Below are positions 11,194 through 20,799 of a DNA stretch of 64,000 nt, one piece after another (position 1 is the first letter of the stretch; the number at the start of each line of letters is the position of its first letter). Source of the stretch: Paroedura picta (Eukaryota > Chordata > Lepidosauria > Squamata > Gekkonidae); the NCBI RefSeq assembly GCF_049243985.1, contig NC_135371.1, forward strand, positions 2,753,501 through 2,817,500, given 5' to 3'. The position numbers were made by a program, and so were the translations under genes. The notes under the pieces were generated by a model. It was not told the origin of the DNA and made no database searches. It worked only from the letters and a program-made list of their open reading frames with translations.

Positions 11194-11394
11194 TCATAGA
11201 CAAAGCAAATATTGGCGCGCCCCACTCTATGCATCCCTACTGATACAGGAGCACAAGAAGGTTGCCAACCTCCAGGTGGGGACTGAAGTTCTCCCGGAAT
11301 TGCCACCGGCCTCCAGCTAACTTGAGATCCGCTCCCCGGGAGGAAACGGCAGCCTAAATGTTATCCACTCCCTCCCGCCCCCTGCCCCAGTTAC

Positions 11395-12010
11395 CCCCGA
11401 GGGAACCTTCCCGGTTGGCGGCGGGAGCTGCCAATCTTAAGGCCCTTCCCACAGTCAGGAGCCAAACCCCGCCCCGGAAACCAGCCTCTGCTCCCCGCCC
11501 TCCCACCCCTTCCTCGGCCTCTCTCGCCGACGTCTCTCCGGCCTTAACCCTTCCAGTGCTGCAGACAAAGGACAAAAGCTTCCCGCCCACTCCTCTTCGA
11601 GCGGGGCTGCGGCCCGGCTGCCCTCCGCCGCCCCCCTCGCTCGCGGGGGCTACTCTGCAGGGGGGGGGGTGGAAGGGGTTTGCCCTTTCACAGAATGGGG
11701 GGGGGGTTACAAGTCCGGAAGTTGCCCCCCGGGAGTTGGCAGCCGTCTGAATCCCGGGTGCGAGACTGATCCCGGCCCCCACTGGATTTACCTCCCCGGG
11801 ATGCGCCTGCAGGGCTTCCCCCGGTCCTCCTCCTCCTCCTCCTCCTGCTGCTGCGGGTGCAAATCCGGCCCTTTCCCCGTCCACACTCAAGCCCCTCCCG
11901 CCGCCGACAGCGAAGAGACAGGACGTTTCCCCGCCCATAAACATACACTTCCGGTTCGGCGCCTCTAGGAAAAACAGCTCTCTGCTTTTAACCCTTTCGG
12001 TGCTGCAGAG
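11395..12010 (-). promoter_or_regulatory. Gene 1 first exon and CpG-rich promoter
   Basis: A likely donor (CGGGG then GTAACT) ends a non-coding exon at 11395. Upstream DNA is very rich in CpG with GC boxes (CCCCGCCCC). The block AACCCTTCCAGTGCTGCAG, present in all seven genes, is at 11543-11564, and gene 1 has a second form (ACCCTTTCGGTGCTGCAG) at 11987-12008. A cacttccggt ETS-like site lies near 11947. The transcription start cannot be fixed. A 299-codon open frame here is composition-driven and crosses the donor, so I do not call it a gene. Confidence 0.65.
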
Positions 12011-12660
12011 CGAACGGAAAGGCGGCTTCCCCGCCGCCTCCTGCAGCCCGGCCGGCCGCTGTGCCCCTGGCCAGGATCGCCATCGCACAAGTCTGGAAAA
12101 ACAGGTTCCAACAGTAACAGACTGGTTGGATACACGAGCAGAATTTCCCAAGATGGCAAAATTAACAAGTCTGGTTAATGGCCAATCTCTGGGAGAACGC
12201 CAAAATGGCATTCGTACACAGGCTATATGCAAAAGTAGCAAATAGGGTTTCAAAGGTTGACGGAAGTCGTTATTTTTATGATGATTCTATGTTTCTAATA
12301 TTCATTATTTAATTTTCCCTTTTATTAAAAAAAATTATTTAAAAGCCAGCAGAAAGCAGCCTTCTGGGAGTTTTCAGCACTTTCTGGGAGGGAAGGGACT
12401 GCCAGGGAGGATGCTGAATTTGTACAGGCCCTCTAAATTCCACTGCTTGCTCTACACCTACAAGGCCTGGTTGCGGACAGACCCGGCTGCCTCTGATTCA
12501 GGGTTGCCCATAAACCTAGGTAGTTTCTGAAATATAAACAGAGGGAAAAAGTTTATTTGCAATATTAAAGGTAAGCACCTAACTGAAGGAGTGCCTGGAC
12601 AAAAACATAGGCCATCATGGAGACCCCTGCAAGTAAAATGCACTTATCAGAAAAACATGT
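12011..12660. other. 5' flank of gene 1, no gene seen
   Basis: Shares blocks (for example GGGACTGCCAGGGAGGATGC and CAAGGCCTGGTTGC) with the 5' flanks of genes 4, 5 and 6, so it belongs to the duplicated unit. No coding signature. Confidence 0.5.
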
Positions 12661-12664
12661 TATT

Positions 12665-12770
12665 ACTCTCTCAGCCTCACCTACCTCAGTTTCTCTGTTG
12701 TAGGGTGAGTAAGGGGAGGCGATTGTAAGCCACTTCAAAAATTCTTCGGGTGGTAAAAAGCTGCCCCCCC
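12665..12770 (+). mobile_element. SINE type A 3' fragment
   Basis: Contains CTCTCAGCCTCACCTACCTC and GGCGATTGTAAGCCACTT, from the 3' half of the type A SINE. A matching fragment lies at 38395-38470 upstream of gene 4, so it predates that duplication. Confidence 0.6.
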
Positions 12771-12779
12771 CAAAAAAAA

Positions 12780-12908
12780 ACTAGCAGGGGAGCTCCCCAC
12801 CTTCTTAGATAGTCCATTCCATTGTTGAACATCTCTGACTGTGAAATTTCTCTCCCGATATCTAGCCATTAGCATTCCACATGTAGTTGAAACCCATTAC
12901 TGTGAAGA
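12780..12908 (-). mobile_element. CR1 LINE fragment
   Basis: GGGGAGCTCCCCACC, TAGTCCATTCCATTGTTGAA and AAACCCATTACTGT match the CR1 relic at 62320-62665 in minus orientation. The paralogous copy is at 38500-38614. Confidence 0.7.
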
Positions 12909-13230
12909 CTGCAAGGCGAACAAACCGGTCAGTCCTAGAGGAGATCAACCCTGACTGCTCTTTAGAAGGCCAGATCCTGAAGACGAAACTCAAATACTTT
13001 GGCCACCTCATGAGAAGGAAGGACTCCCTGGAGAAGAGCCTAATGCTGGGAGCGATCAAGGGCAAAAGAAGAAGGGGACGACAGAGAATGAGGTGGCTGG
13101 ATGGAGTCACTGAAGCAGTAGGTGCAAACTTAAATGGACTCCGGGGAATGGTAGAGGACAGGAAGGCCTGGAGGATCATTGTCCATGGGGTCGCGATGGG
13201 TCGGACACGACTTCGCACATAACAACAACA
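12909..13230 (+). mobile_element. RTE/BovB LINE 3' end with 10-bp target duplication
   Basis: Encodes a typical BovB C-terminus: KLKYFGHLMRRKDSLEKSLM, GKRRRGRQRMRWLDGVTEA and WRIIVHGVAMGRTRLRT, then a CATAACAACAACA tail. It is flanked by perfect duplications actgtgaaga (12899-12908 and 13231-13240). The paralogous site upstream of gene 4 (around 38605-38615) is empty, so the insertion is younger than that duplication. Confidence 0.92.
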
Positions 13231-13235
13231 ACTGT

Positions 13236-13432
13236 GAAGAGCCAGCTTGGTGTACCGGTTAGGCAAGCTGGGTTCAATTCTGCACTCCCCCACATGCAAC
13301 CAGCTGGGTGACCTTGGGCTTGCCACAGCACTGAGAAAACTGTTTTGACCGAGCAGCAATATCAGGACTCTCCCAGCCTCATCCACCTCACAGGGTGTGG
13401 GGAGAGGAAAGGGAAGGCGACTTCATCTAAGG
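13236..13432 (+). mobile_element. SINE type A, 3' truncated
   Basis: Head GAGCCAGCTTGGTGTACCGG, B box GGGTTCAATTCTGC and body CAGCTGGGTGACCTTGGGCT are clear. The copy breaks off at GGCGACTT, where the spacer starting TCTAAGGTTGCCAAC begins. The copy at 38615 is its paralogue. Confidence 0.8.
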
Positions 13433-13929
13433 TTGCCAACTGCCAGAAGGAGAAAAGTGTGATGTCCCTTTAACACCATGTGAGATGTAGTTGAGGGATT
13501 CAAAGATGGCTAAAACTCCTTCCAGTTAGCACATTTTATATATTGCTTTCTGTACAATATCTGTTTCAATTCAAGCTCTTCACAAGAGTCTCTATGATGC
13601 CCATCCCGGTCCTGCTGTCACCGTGCCTGGACACGGCATGTCCCATTAAGGCCAATCAAGTTTTATTCAAGGTAGGGAAAAGTTGTGGTATAAAATAATA
13701 CAACTGGGTCTACACAGGAGGGAGGAGGGAGGAGCAGGAAGGCCTTCCCCCCCATGACCCGGGAGGGTTCTTTGACAATGTTGTATAGTAGCGCTCTTAC
13801 ATTGGAAACAAAACAATAAGCATCTTGACTCAGATATAGAAAACCATTAACAATGAGAACTTGCATTTATAATTCAATATTCAACATTCAGCATTCCGTG
13901 ACTCAAATGTGACTGCACTGTGATCAGTC
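13433..13929. other. Inter-gene spacer block shared by units 1 to 6
   Basis: The same block occurs between every pair of genes from 1 to 6 (13433, 20700 with 23681, 30710, 38860, 46610). It contains CTGTCACCGTGCCTGG, a TTTTATTCAAGG motif near 13663 that could serve as a distal poly(A) signal for the upstream-coordinate gene, and a small inverted repeat TGTGACTG...CAGTCACA at 13908-13932. No coding signature. Confidence 0.55.
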
Positions 13930-14260
13930 ACAACACAGTTCTCAGAGTGCTTCATTCCCGTGTCTCCCTCCTGGCCTTGTGCATGTGGGGGGCAGAAAGC
14001 TGACAGCAGCCACTCAGAGGTGAGTCACCTCGAGACATAACTGGAGGCCTTTGGGGGTGTCCCTATGTGCATTGGTAGCATTGCCAGCCTTTCTCCAACT
14101 AAGTTCTTAGCATTCTCCTCTCATGCCGTGGGCGGGCCTTAGGCATTTGCTGGCAGCCCCAGCCCCAGAAATAGCGCTGGCTGTGCATGAGGCCAGTTTT
14201 AGATCTTCTGGGATGGGGTCAGCAATTAAACGGATTCTCCTTGAAGTTAGATCCAGGTTG
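13930..14260. repeat. Intron-1-like direct repeat in the 3' flank of gene 2
   Basis: Diverged copy of intron 1 sequence (compare 19640-19970), in the same orientation. Shared blocks: CTCCTGGCCTTG, CTCAGAGG.GAGTC, CTTTGGGGGTGT and GGGCCTTAGGC. Confidence 0.65.
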
Positions 14261-14293
14261 GCCTGAAGCAGGGACACCTTAAACAAACAAATT

Positions 14294-14299
14294 TTTATT
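14294..14299 (-). terminator. Poly(A) signal of gene 2
   Basis: AATAAA on the gene strand, about 95 bp after the stop codon, in the same context as in genes 1 and 6. A second candidate is near 13663. Confidence 0.65.
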
Positions 14300-14394
14300 C
14301 AAGACATGAATAAGAATGTATACTTCTTCAGATACATGCACACCAAAAGTTTGAAACCATGACGATGTAAATGTGCCACTCGACTGAAACATGG

Positions 14395-15839
14395 TTATAC
14401 TTTTCTATCTATGTGGATTTTAAGATGCTGTCGAAGATTGCCGCTCCGACCAAATCTCTTTCCACACTCTGAGCATTCAAAAGGCTTCTCCCCTGTGTGG
14501 ATTATCTGATGCTGTTCAAGATAACTATTCTGAGTAAATCTCTTTCCACACTCTGAGCATTCAAAACGCTTCTCCCCTGAGTGGATTCTCTCGTGTCGCT
14601 GAAGATTACTCTCCTTACAAAATCTCTTTCCACACTCAAAGCATTCAAAAGGCTTCTCCCCTGTGTGGGTTATCTGATGCCGCTGAAGATAAATATTCTG
14701 AGTAAATCTCTTTCCACACTCTGAGCATTCAAAAGGCTTTTCGTTTGAGTGGGTTCTCTGATGCTGCTGAAGATAACTATTTTGAGTAAATCTCTTTCCA
14801 CACACTGAGCATTCAAAAGGCTTCTCCCCTGAGTGGGTTTTCTGATGCCGCTGAAAGTTACTCCTCTTACAAAATCTCTTTCCACACTCTGAGCATTCAA
14901 AAGGTTTCTCCCCTGTGTAAATCCTTTGATGCTTTTGAAGTTTGCTACTCAGACTGAATCTCTTTCCACACTCTGAGCATTCAAAAGGCTTCACCCCTGT
15001 GTTAGTTGTCTGATGCTGGTGAAGACTGCCACTCTGACTGAATCTTTTTCCACACTCTGAGGATTCAAAAGGTTTCACCCCTGTGTGAGTTGTCTGATGC
15101 TGTTGAAGACTGCCACTCTGACTGAATCTCTTTCCACACACTGAGCATTCAAAAGGCTTCACCCCTGTGTGAGTTGTCTGATGCTGTTGAAGATGTGCAC
15201 TCTGACTGAATCTCTTTCCACACACGGAGCATTCAAAAGGCTTCTCCCCTGTGTGGATTCTCTGATGTCTTTGAAGATGGGAACTCTGAATGAATTTCTT
15301 TCCACAATCTGGGCATTCAAAAGGCTTCTCCCCTGTGTGGATTCTCTGATGCTGTTTAAGATGGCTCCTCCAACTGAATCTCTTTCCACACTCCAAACAT
15401 TCAAAACGCTTCTCCTCTGTGTGGCTTCTTTCATGCTCTCGAAGATAGGCTCTCCGAGTGAATCTTTTTCCACAACCTGAGCACTGAAAAGGTCTCACCA
15501 TTTTGTGGGTTCTCTGATGACTTTGAAGATCACAGTAGGATGTGAATCGTTTCCCACACTCTGAACATTCAAAGCTCTTAGCCGCTTGGTGCCAAAGGAG
15601 CTGTGAATTGTATCTGAAGGTCTTTCCCTGCTGAATGGCTGTTCTGGCCTTCATGATCCTCTGCTTTGGACAATGTACACTGCGCTGTTTTCCATCTGCA
15701 TATCCAACCGTTCGACTGCTTCTCTTTATCTGGGGTATGATTCTACCTCTTGTGTTTTCTTCCCAGTCTTCATTTTTAACTCCATCTAGCAACTGTTGAA
15801 CCAATTCCACTCCCTCCTCATTCCTCTGATCATCCCCTG
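14395..15839 (-). CDS. Gene 2 finger exon: 14 C2H2 units, two degenerate
   Basis: Starts after TTTATTCCAG (an alternative AG lies three bases on). A leader of about 80 residues ([15 protein letters not shown]..., [13 protein letters not shown] as a decayed finger) precedes 14 units. Contact residues (-1,2,3,6): SCDS, RAYE, WSHQ, QSHR, QAHQ, QGSQ, QGSQ, LSKK, KSNR, QSYQ, QIYR, KSNR, QSYQ, RGNQ. Unit 7 has FESSEC in place of FECSEC and ends in TTN, losing a cysteine and a histidine. Unit 8 ends in RIY, losing the last histidine. The middle units resemble genes 5 and 6, while the rest of the gene resembles gene 3. Ends IDRKV. Confidence 0.9.
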
Positions 15840-18800
15840 CTGGAATAAAGTGAGAGATCCCATGAACACCTGGGAGGGCAGGTATGGTCCCAAGGCATCT
15901 AGCTCACTGCAGGAGGAAGGGCTAATGGACTTCCACAGGTTGCCTCATCTTAGCCACCTCACCTCAACTATCCCCAGAATATGTACTTGTCAAGGATCCC
16001 TCATTCCCCTCAAGAGCCACCACTGAGCTCCTGACCCTCCAAATCCCACTCCCCAGAAGGCTTCCCTCCCTCCTTACTTCTTGGCCTAATTGACTGTACC
16101 AACCCAAATGTTGCTCAGAAGAGAATCAGAAATCCCCCATGGCTATTCCCCTGCCTGTTCTCTTGGCATAACGGGGAAGGAGACTCACTCTCAGCCAGCT
16201 CATTTGGGAAGGAGATTTGCTCTTGGGACCCTCCTGCCAAACTCTTCAGTCTTTCTTCAGATGCCAGGCCATGGTCTGTCTCCAGCAAAGGCTCTCTTAT
16301 GCTTCTGGATCCTTTTGCTGAGAAAGAGAGAAAGTGATCATTCCTCTACGGGGAAGGAAAGGAATTTTTTTCGCACTGTCAGAAACATGGTCCAGATCAT
16401 AGCCCATAATCCAAACCGTTTCAAGCGGGGCACATCTGTGGGGAAAGATACCCGAGTTCCTCTCAAAGATTCCAGTGATTACTGAATGATCTGTCCTGAC
16501 TTGACTTGCATTTTCTTGCTCCATATTGATTCATTTTATGTTGAGTAACTTAGGTTACAGCTAGAATACTAAAGTGGTAACAAGAGGTACCATCTAGTAG
16601 AAGGTATTTCATGTATCAGATAAACCACTTAGCTTTTTGTGCTTGACTCTTGCAGAGCCGTAGAAAAGGTGCTGGTTAGTGCTGTAATGTTTTTACAATC
16701 TTCATAGAACTTTAGATATATATTTAAAGGCTCTACTTTATTTCTCTGTACTCTCCTTGTGAACCCACTGTACTGGGTGGTGCTCAGGGACAAAGAGTAG
16801 TGACCCAAAAGGATCCTGGCTTAGATCTTTTCCAGATCACTGGCAGAGCTGATCTTAGTAATCCTATTCAAGACTGAGTGGATGTGGAAAAGGCAACAGA
16901 GAAAGGAGGATCTGGCCCCTACCCAGGTCTTTCTGAGGGCCTCTCACCCCTGTACTTCAGGCCAGGACGCCTTCCCTGCCTTGGGTGACAGACACAACAC
17001 TGGCCTCAGTTGCCCCTGGGAGAGTAGAATGATGTCTGATAGTTCAACAGTTTGATTCAGGCATCATCCCATGGGTTGCAATTCGCACCATTGGCCCTTG
17101 TGTGAGACTCTTACCCAGAGAGATCACCGTCTCAGAGTTCTCCAGCATGACTTCTCTGTAGAGAGCTCTCTGGCTCGGATCCAGCAGGGCCCATTCTGCC
17201 TCGGTGAGAGAGACAGACACCTCCTTAAAGGAGAAGGGCACCTGAAAGAAAAGGCAGATTCTCTCCTCAGAGATGATATCAGGCAGAGAATGCAGACTGG
17301 ACGGATAGGGCGTATGGCTTGGGAGGGGTAAAGGGAGCGACATACAGAGCATCTCTTGTCTAGAATCCTTGTAGAAAGGAGGGAAGACCCGAGCTGTCCC
17401 CCCTCATCTCCCCTACCTGGACAGGAAGTGAATCAGCCATTTCCACAGCTCCGAAAAGGTGACAGCCGAACAGCATCTCTCCAGTGCCTGTTGGTGAGAG
17501 AAGGGAGGAAGGAGGGGCATTTGTTGTGTTCCCCTATTCCGTTTGCTTCTTTCTTTCCTGCTCCATACATCCCTGTCCCAGGAGTTTGAACCCTCACACT
17601 TTGTGCACAGCATATTCTTTCACCCTTTTCCCTAAAGTCCGGGAGAGGCAGAGGAGAAGCACCCAAGTGCCTCGGAGGGGATTGAAGTTGCCAACGCCTT
17701 TCAGGCTTCTGTGATTTTGGACGTGTGCCCTGAGAACTCTGGCACTCTGGAGGGGTCGGAGCCCATGACGCACTGGACACAAAGCAAGGAATAGAAGGCC
17801 GGGATATCAGTAGGGTGTATCAGATGTCACAATAAACTTCTAAGGAGTCCTCAGACCTCAGTGGTTCTTTAATGTCCAGAATATTAAACAAATCTGAACG
17901 CATTTCGCTGTGTGCCTTTTTGAAGGGGTATCAAAACTGAGAACAATATAAAGGTAAATGTATCCCCTGTGCAAGCACCGAGTCATGTCTGACCCTTGGG
18001 GTGACGCCCTCTAGCGTTTTCATGGCAGACTCAATACGGGGTGGTTTGCCAGTGCCTTCCCCAGTCATTACCGTTTACCCCCCAGCAAGCTGGGTACTCA
18101 TTTTACCGACCTCGGAAGGATGGAAGGCTGAGTCAACCTTGAGCCGGCTGCTGGGATTGAACTCCCAACCTCATGGGCAGAGCTTCAGACTGCATGTCTG
18201 CAGCCTTACCACCCTGCGCCACAAGAGGCTCTAGAACAATATATAAAGGAACGATTAGTGATCGTTCAAAAATAATAAATGCATAACAAAGATAAAATTG
18301 ATTAATGTAATGAATACATAATTATTTTCAAAAGGACACTTCAATAGAGAAACAATCTCTTAACAGAGAGTCTAAAACTAAAACAAAACATTAGAATTAC
18401 GGTATTATGGTCACATGAATATGAAACTTTATCTAGTATATAAACGTGTATACTAGGTAAAGGTTCATACTTTAAATGCGTTGGGATCTGTTTAATACAT
18501 GTGGAATTGATGTCAAAGGAGACATCACCATCACATTTGGCCCCAAACCCAGATGTCCCTTCAGCACTTGTGGAGAATAAGTTTTTAATCCTCTTCCTAA
18601 CACGAACTCTCTGCCCATCACACTCACAGGGTGTCCCAACTGGATGCACAAGTCCTTACCATGAGGGAGGGCATCCTGGACATGGCCCTGGACTTGGACC
18701 CGCTGCCCGTGCTCCAAGGATGCTCCTTCTACCTCAGAGAATGTGGCTTCTGTCTTCACAGATGGTGCACACATCTAAAATGTCAGTGAGAGAGAAGGGT

Positions 18801-19443
18801 AGGAGATGGTGCGGAAAAGAGACCTAGGAATGGGGCCTGCCCTACTTTCAGTATCTGCATCCTTCCATCAGCTGCCTTGATGACTTATCTGAAAGTATAA
18901 GAAATTCTCTAGTAGAAGAAGCTGCTGAAGGAGGCTGCTAAATCTACCCTTTCACAAATGTTGGCAGGGAATCTTTAGGCAGAGGACAGACTTTGTTTGA
19001 AGGTACCTGGTGGGAAATCCTCTCACCTGCTCTGCCTGCCTCTTCTCCTCTGCCTGGCTCAGGACGAAACCTTCGGCCAGGGCCACCGCCTGGGAACTGG
19101 TCTCTGGCCCACATCCTCTCACCCAGCCCTGCATCTCCTCGGGCAGGAGGGCCAGGAACTGCTCCAAGATCACCCGGTCCAGGATCTGCTGCTTGGTGTG
19201 CTTCTTCGGCTCCAGCCAGCAGATGCATAATCTGTGGAGCTGGCTGCATACCTCTCGGGGCCCCTCGGCCTCATGGTATCGGAACTGCCGGAAACGCTGT
19301 CCATCCGAGATCTCAGTGACCTGATGACTGATCTCTGGCACAGAAGTTCTCCAGAATTCGATACCATTTTGAATATGGGTGGGAGGGAGGCCTTTAATTG
19401 CCATCTTGCCGGTTTCAGATCCTTCTATGTCCCACTCTTCCAT
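14395..19443 (-). CDS. Gene 2: SCAN-KRAB-C2H2 zinc finger protein
   Basis: Predicted 767 residues. Exons: SCAN 19027-19473 (ATG at 19443), linker 18660-18774, short exon 17417-17487, KRAB 17115-17241, post-KRAB 16189-16317, fingers 14395-15839; coding total 2304 bases, in phase. SCAN lies at about residues 50-126 ([16 protein letters not shown] to ALAEGF). The short exon encodes [22 protein letters not shown] in part and joins KRAB ([20 protein letters not shown], residues about 202-244). KRAB has MLENSETV, where genes 1 and 7 keep a tyrosine. Donors such as CTGGgtaaga and GAGAgtgagt are near consensus. The non-coding first exon ends at 20423. Exons 1 to 5 and their introns are almost identical to gene 3 at a constant offset of 10021 bp. 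Confidence 0.9.
17952..18232 (-). mobile_element. SINE type B (Sauria-like), gene 2 copy
   Basis: On the minus strand: tRNA-like head TGGCGCAGGGTGGTAAGGC, B box GGGAGTTCAATCCC, body GTATTGAGTCTGCCATG and end GGGGATACATTTACCTTT. The 10-bp duplication agaacaatat flanks it (17942-17951, 18233-18242). The ACCTTT-type end suggests the Sauria SINE family. Same site as in genes 3 and 4. Confidence 0.85.
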
Positions 19444-20140
19444 TTCCTTCTTCTTCTCTTACGTCTCTTCTGGCTATGAAATGATGCCTTTTGTCATGTG
19501 ACTGTGAAGAGAGACTTCTTTTATTTGGGGGGGAGGGTGGGGACAAGAGACAGAGACAGTATCAGGTCACCAGGAAACCCAACAAGAATTGCCCTGGTGG
19601 GTCAGAACAAAAGTGCTTCTTGCGGTTCATAAACCAGGCTTAGTATCATTTGGCTACATCAGGTACCAGGCTAGTTGAGAGACGCCTCCTGGCCTTGCGT
19701 ATGTGTGCAGCAGAGTGCTGATGGTGGGTGTGTGGCTACATTAGCATGCCCTGCCCCTCAGAGGGGAGTCGCCTGGTGGTATAGTGAGCGGCCCTTGGGG
19801 GTGTTCCCGGGTGCCTTTGCTGGTCTTTCCACCCCTAAAGAATTGAGTTTTTAGATTGTTTCACTCCGCTCCTAGGTGGGCCTTAGGCTTCAGCTGCCGG
19901 GCCTGGCCCTCTACAGTGGGAAGGCCTCTGGGTCTCAGGATGGGGCTGCAGCCGGTTCCTTCTTTTTCTTCCAAAAGAGAAATTTGGCTTGTTTCTGGTA
20001 GGTTAAAATGTTTGGCTCCCTTTTGGTAGGTAGGTTAAAATCATCATCCGCTCAATATCAGTTTCGTAGATACCAATTCTCGCCCCACCCCAGAAAACCA
20101 CACTGCAGCCGCACAGAGGCACAAGCCGGGCGCCCAGGAG

Positions 20141-20350
20141 GGATGTCAACCTCCAGGCGGGGCCTGCAGTTCTCCCGGAATTGCAACCGGCCTCCCCTGG
20201 AGGAATTGGCTGCCAGGGAGGGCTCTCTGGCCGGGCCCCCATCATATAGCTCTCTGGCATCCCCAGCTGACCCCCCCAATCCAAAACCTGCGTTTCCCAG
20301 AATGTCCCTCCCGAAAGGCGCAGCCGTTTCTCATCCGGGAGTTGGCAACC
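20141..20350. repeat. 210-bp intron-1 repeat with inverted ends, gene 2
   Basis: Begins GGATGTCAACCTCCAGG and ends CCGGGAGTTGGCAACC, so the ends are partial inverted repeats. It is 210 bp in genes 2 to 6 and lies about 70 bp inside intron 1. It resembles an abundant squamate interspersed repeat that begins GGTTGCCAACCTCCAGG. Gene 1 (near 11260) and gene 7 (near 62775) keep only the first part. Confidence 0.65.
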
Positions 20351-20422
20351 CCACGAGAAGGCCCCCCCCCCCGTGCTCCCGGGGCCTTAAAGTTTATTGA
20401 CCCTCCCTCGCCGCCCCCTTAC

Positions 20423-20610
20423 CTGCGGGGGAACCCTCCCGGAAGGGACCGGCCAGACATGACGCTTTTCCGGTCATCTTTCCGCATTGAGAAGCCAAAC
20501 CCCGCCCCCCGGAACGGAGCCAGTGTTCCCCGCCCTCCCACCCCTGCTCGGCCACTCTCGCCGACGTCTCGATGGTCTTAACCCTTCCAGTGCTGCAGCC
20601 AAAAGAAAAC
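20423..20610 (-). promoter_or_regulatory. Gene 2 first exon and CpG-rich promoter
   Basis: Consensus donor CCCGCAG|GTAAGG ends the non-coding exon at 20423. Upstream are GC boxes, a TGACG half-site, CGCCGACGTCTCG and the shared AACCCTTCCAGTGCTGCAG block (20577-20598). The exact transcription start is not visible. Confidence 0.65.
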
Positions 20611-20799
20611 CTGATGCCTCTGAATAAGATTCGCCATAGACTTACGGAGTGTGTGAAAAGTAAACGTGAAAAAATTATTTGCAGTCTTGAGGGCTTCAAA
20701 GATGGCTAAAACTCCTTCCAGTTAGCACATTTTATATATTGCTTTCTGTTAGGTACAATATCTGTTTCAATTCAAGCTCTTCACAAGAGTCTCTATGAT

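Noticed and set aside
11354-12253. 299-codon minus-strand frame over the gene 1 promoter, with similar frames at 52753-53610 and 62748-63566
   Set aside because: Extreme GC content suppresses stop codons. The frames cross the first-exon donor, have low-complexity products and do not match between paralogues outside shared DNA.
16090-16485. Plus-strand frame of 131 codons, repeated at 26111, 33269, 41239 and 49176
   Set aside because: It is antisense to the post-KRAB exon and the intron next to it, and is shared only because the units are duplicated.
17900-18500. tRNA-like sequences with A and B boxes
   Set aside because: They are heads of SINEs (body and tail follow directly), not tRNA genes; no cloverleaf with an acceptor stem.
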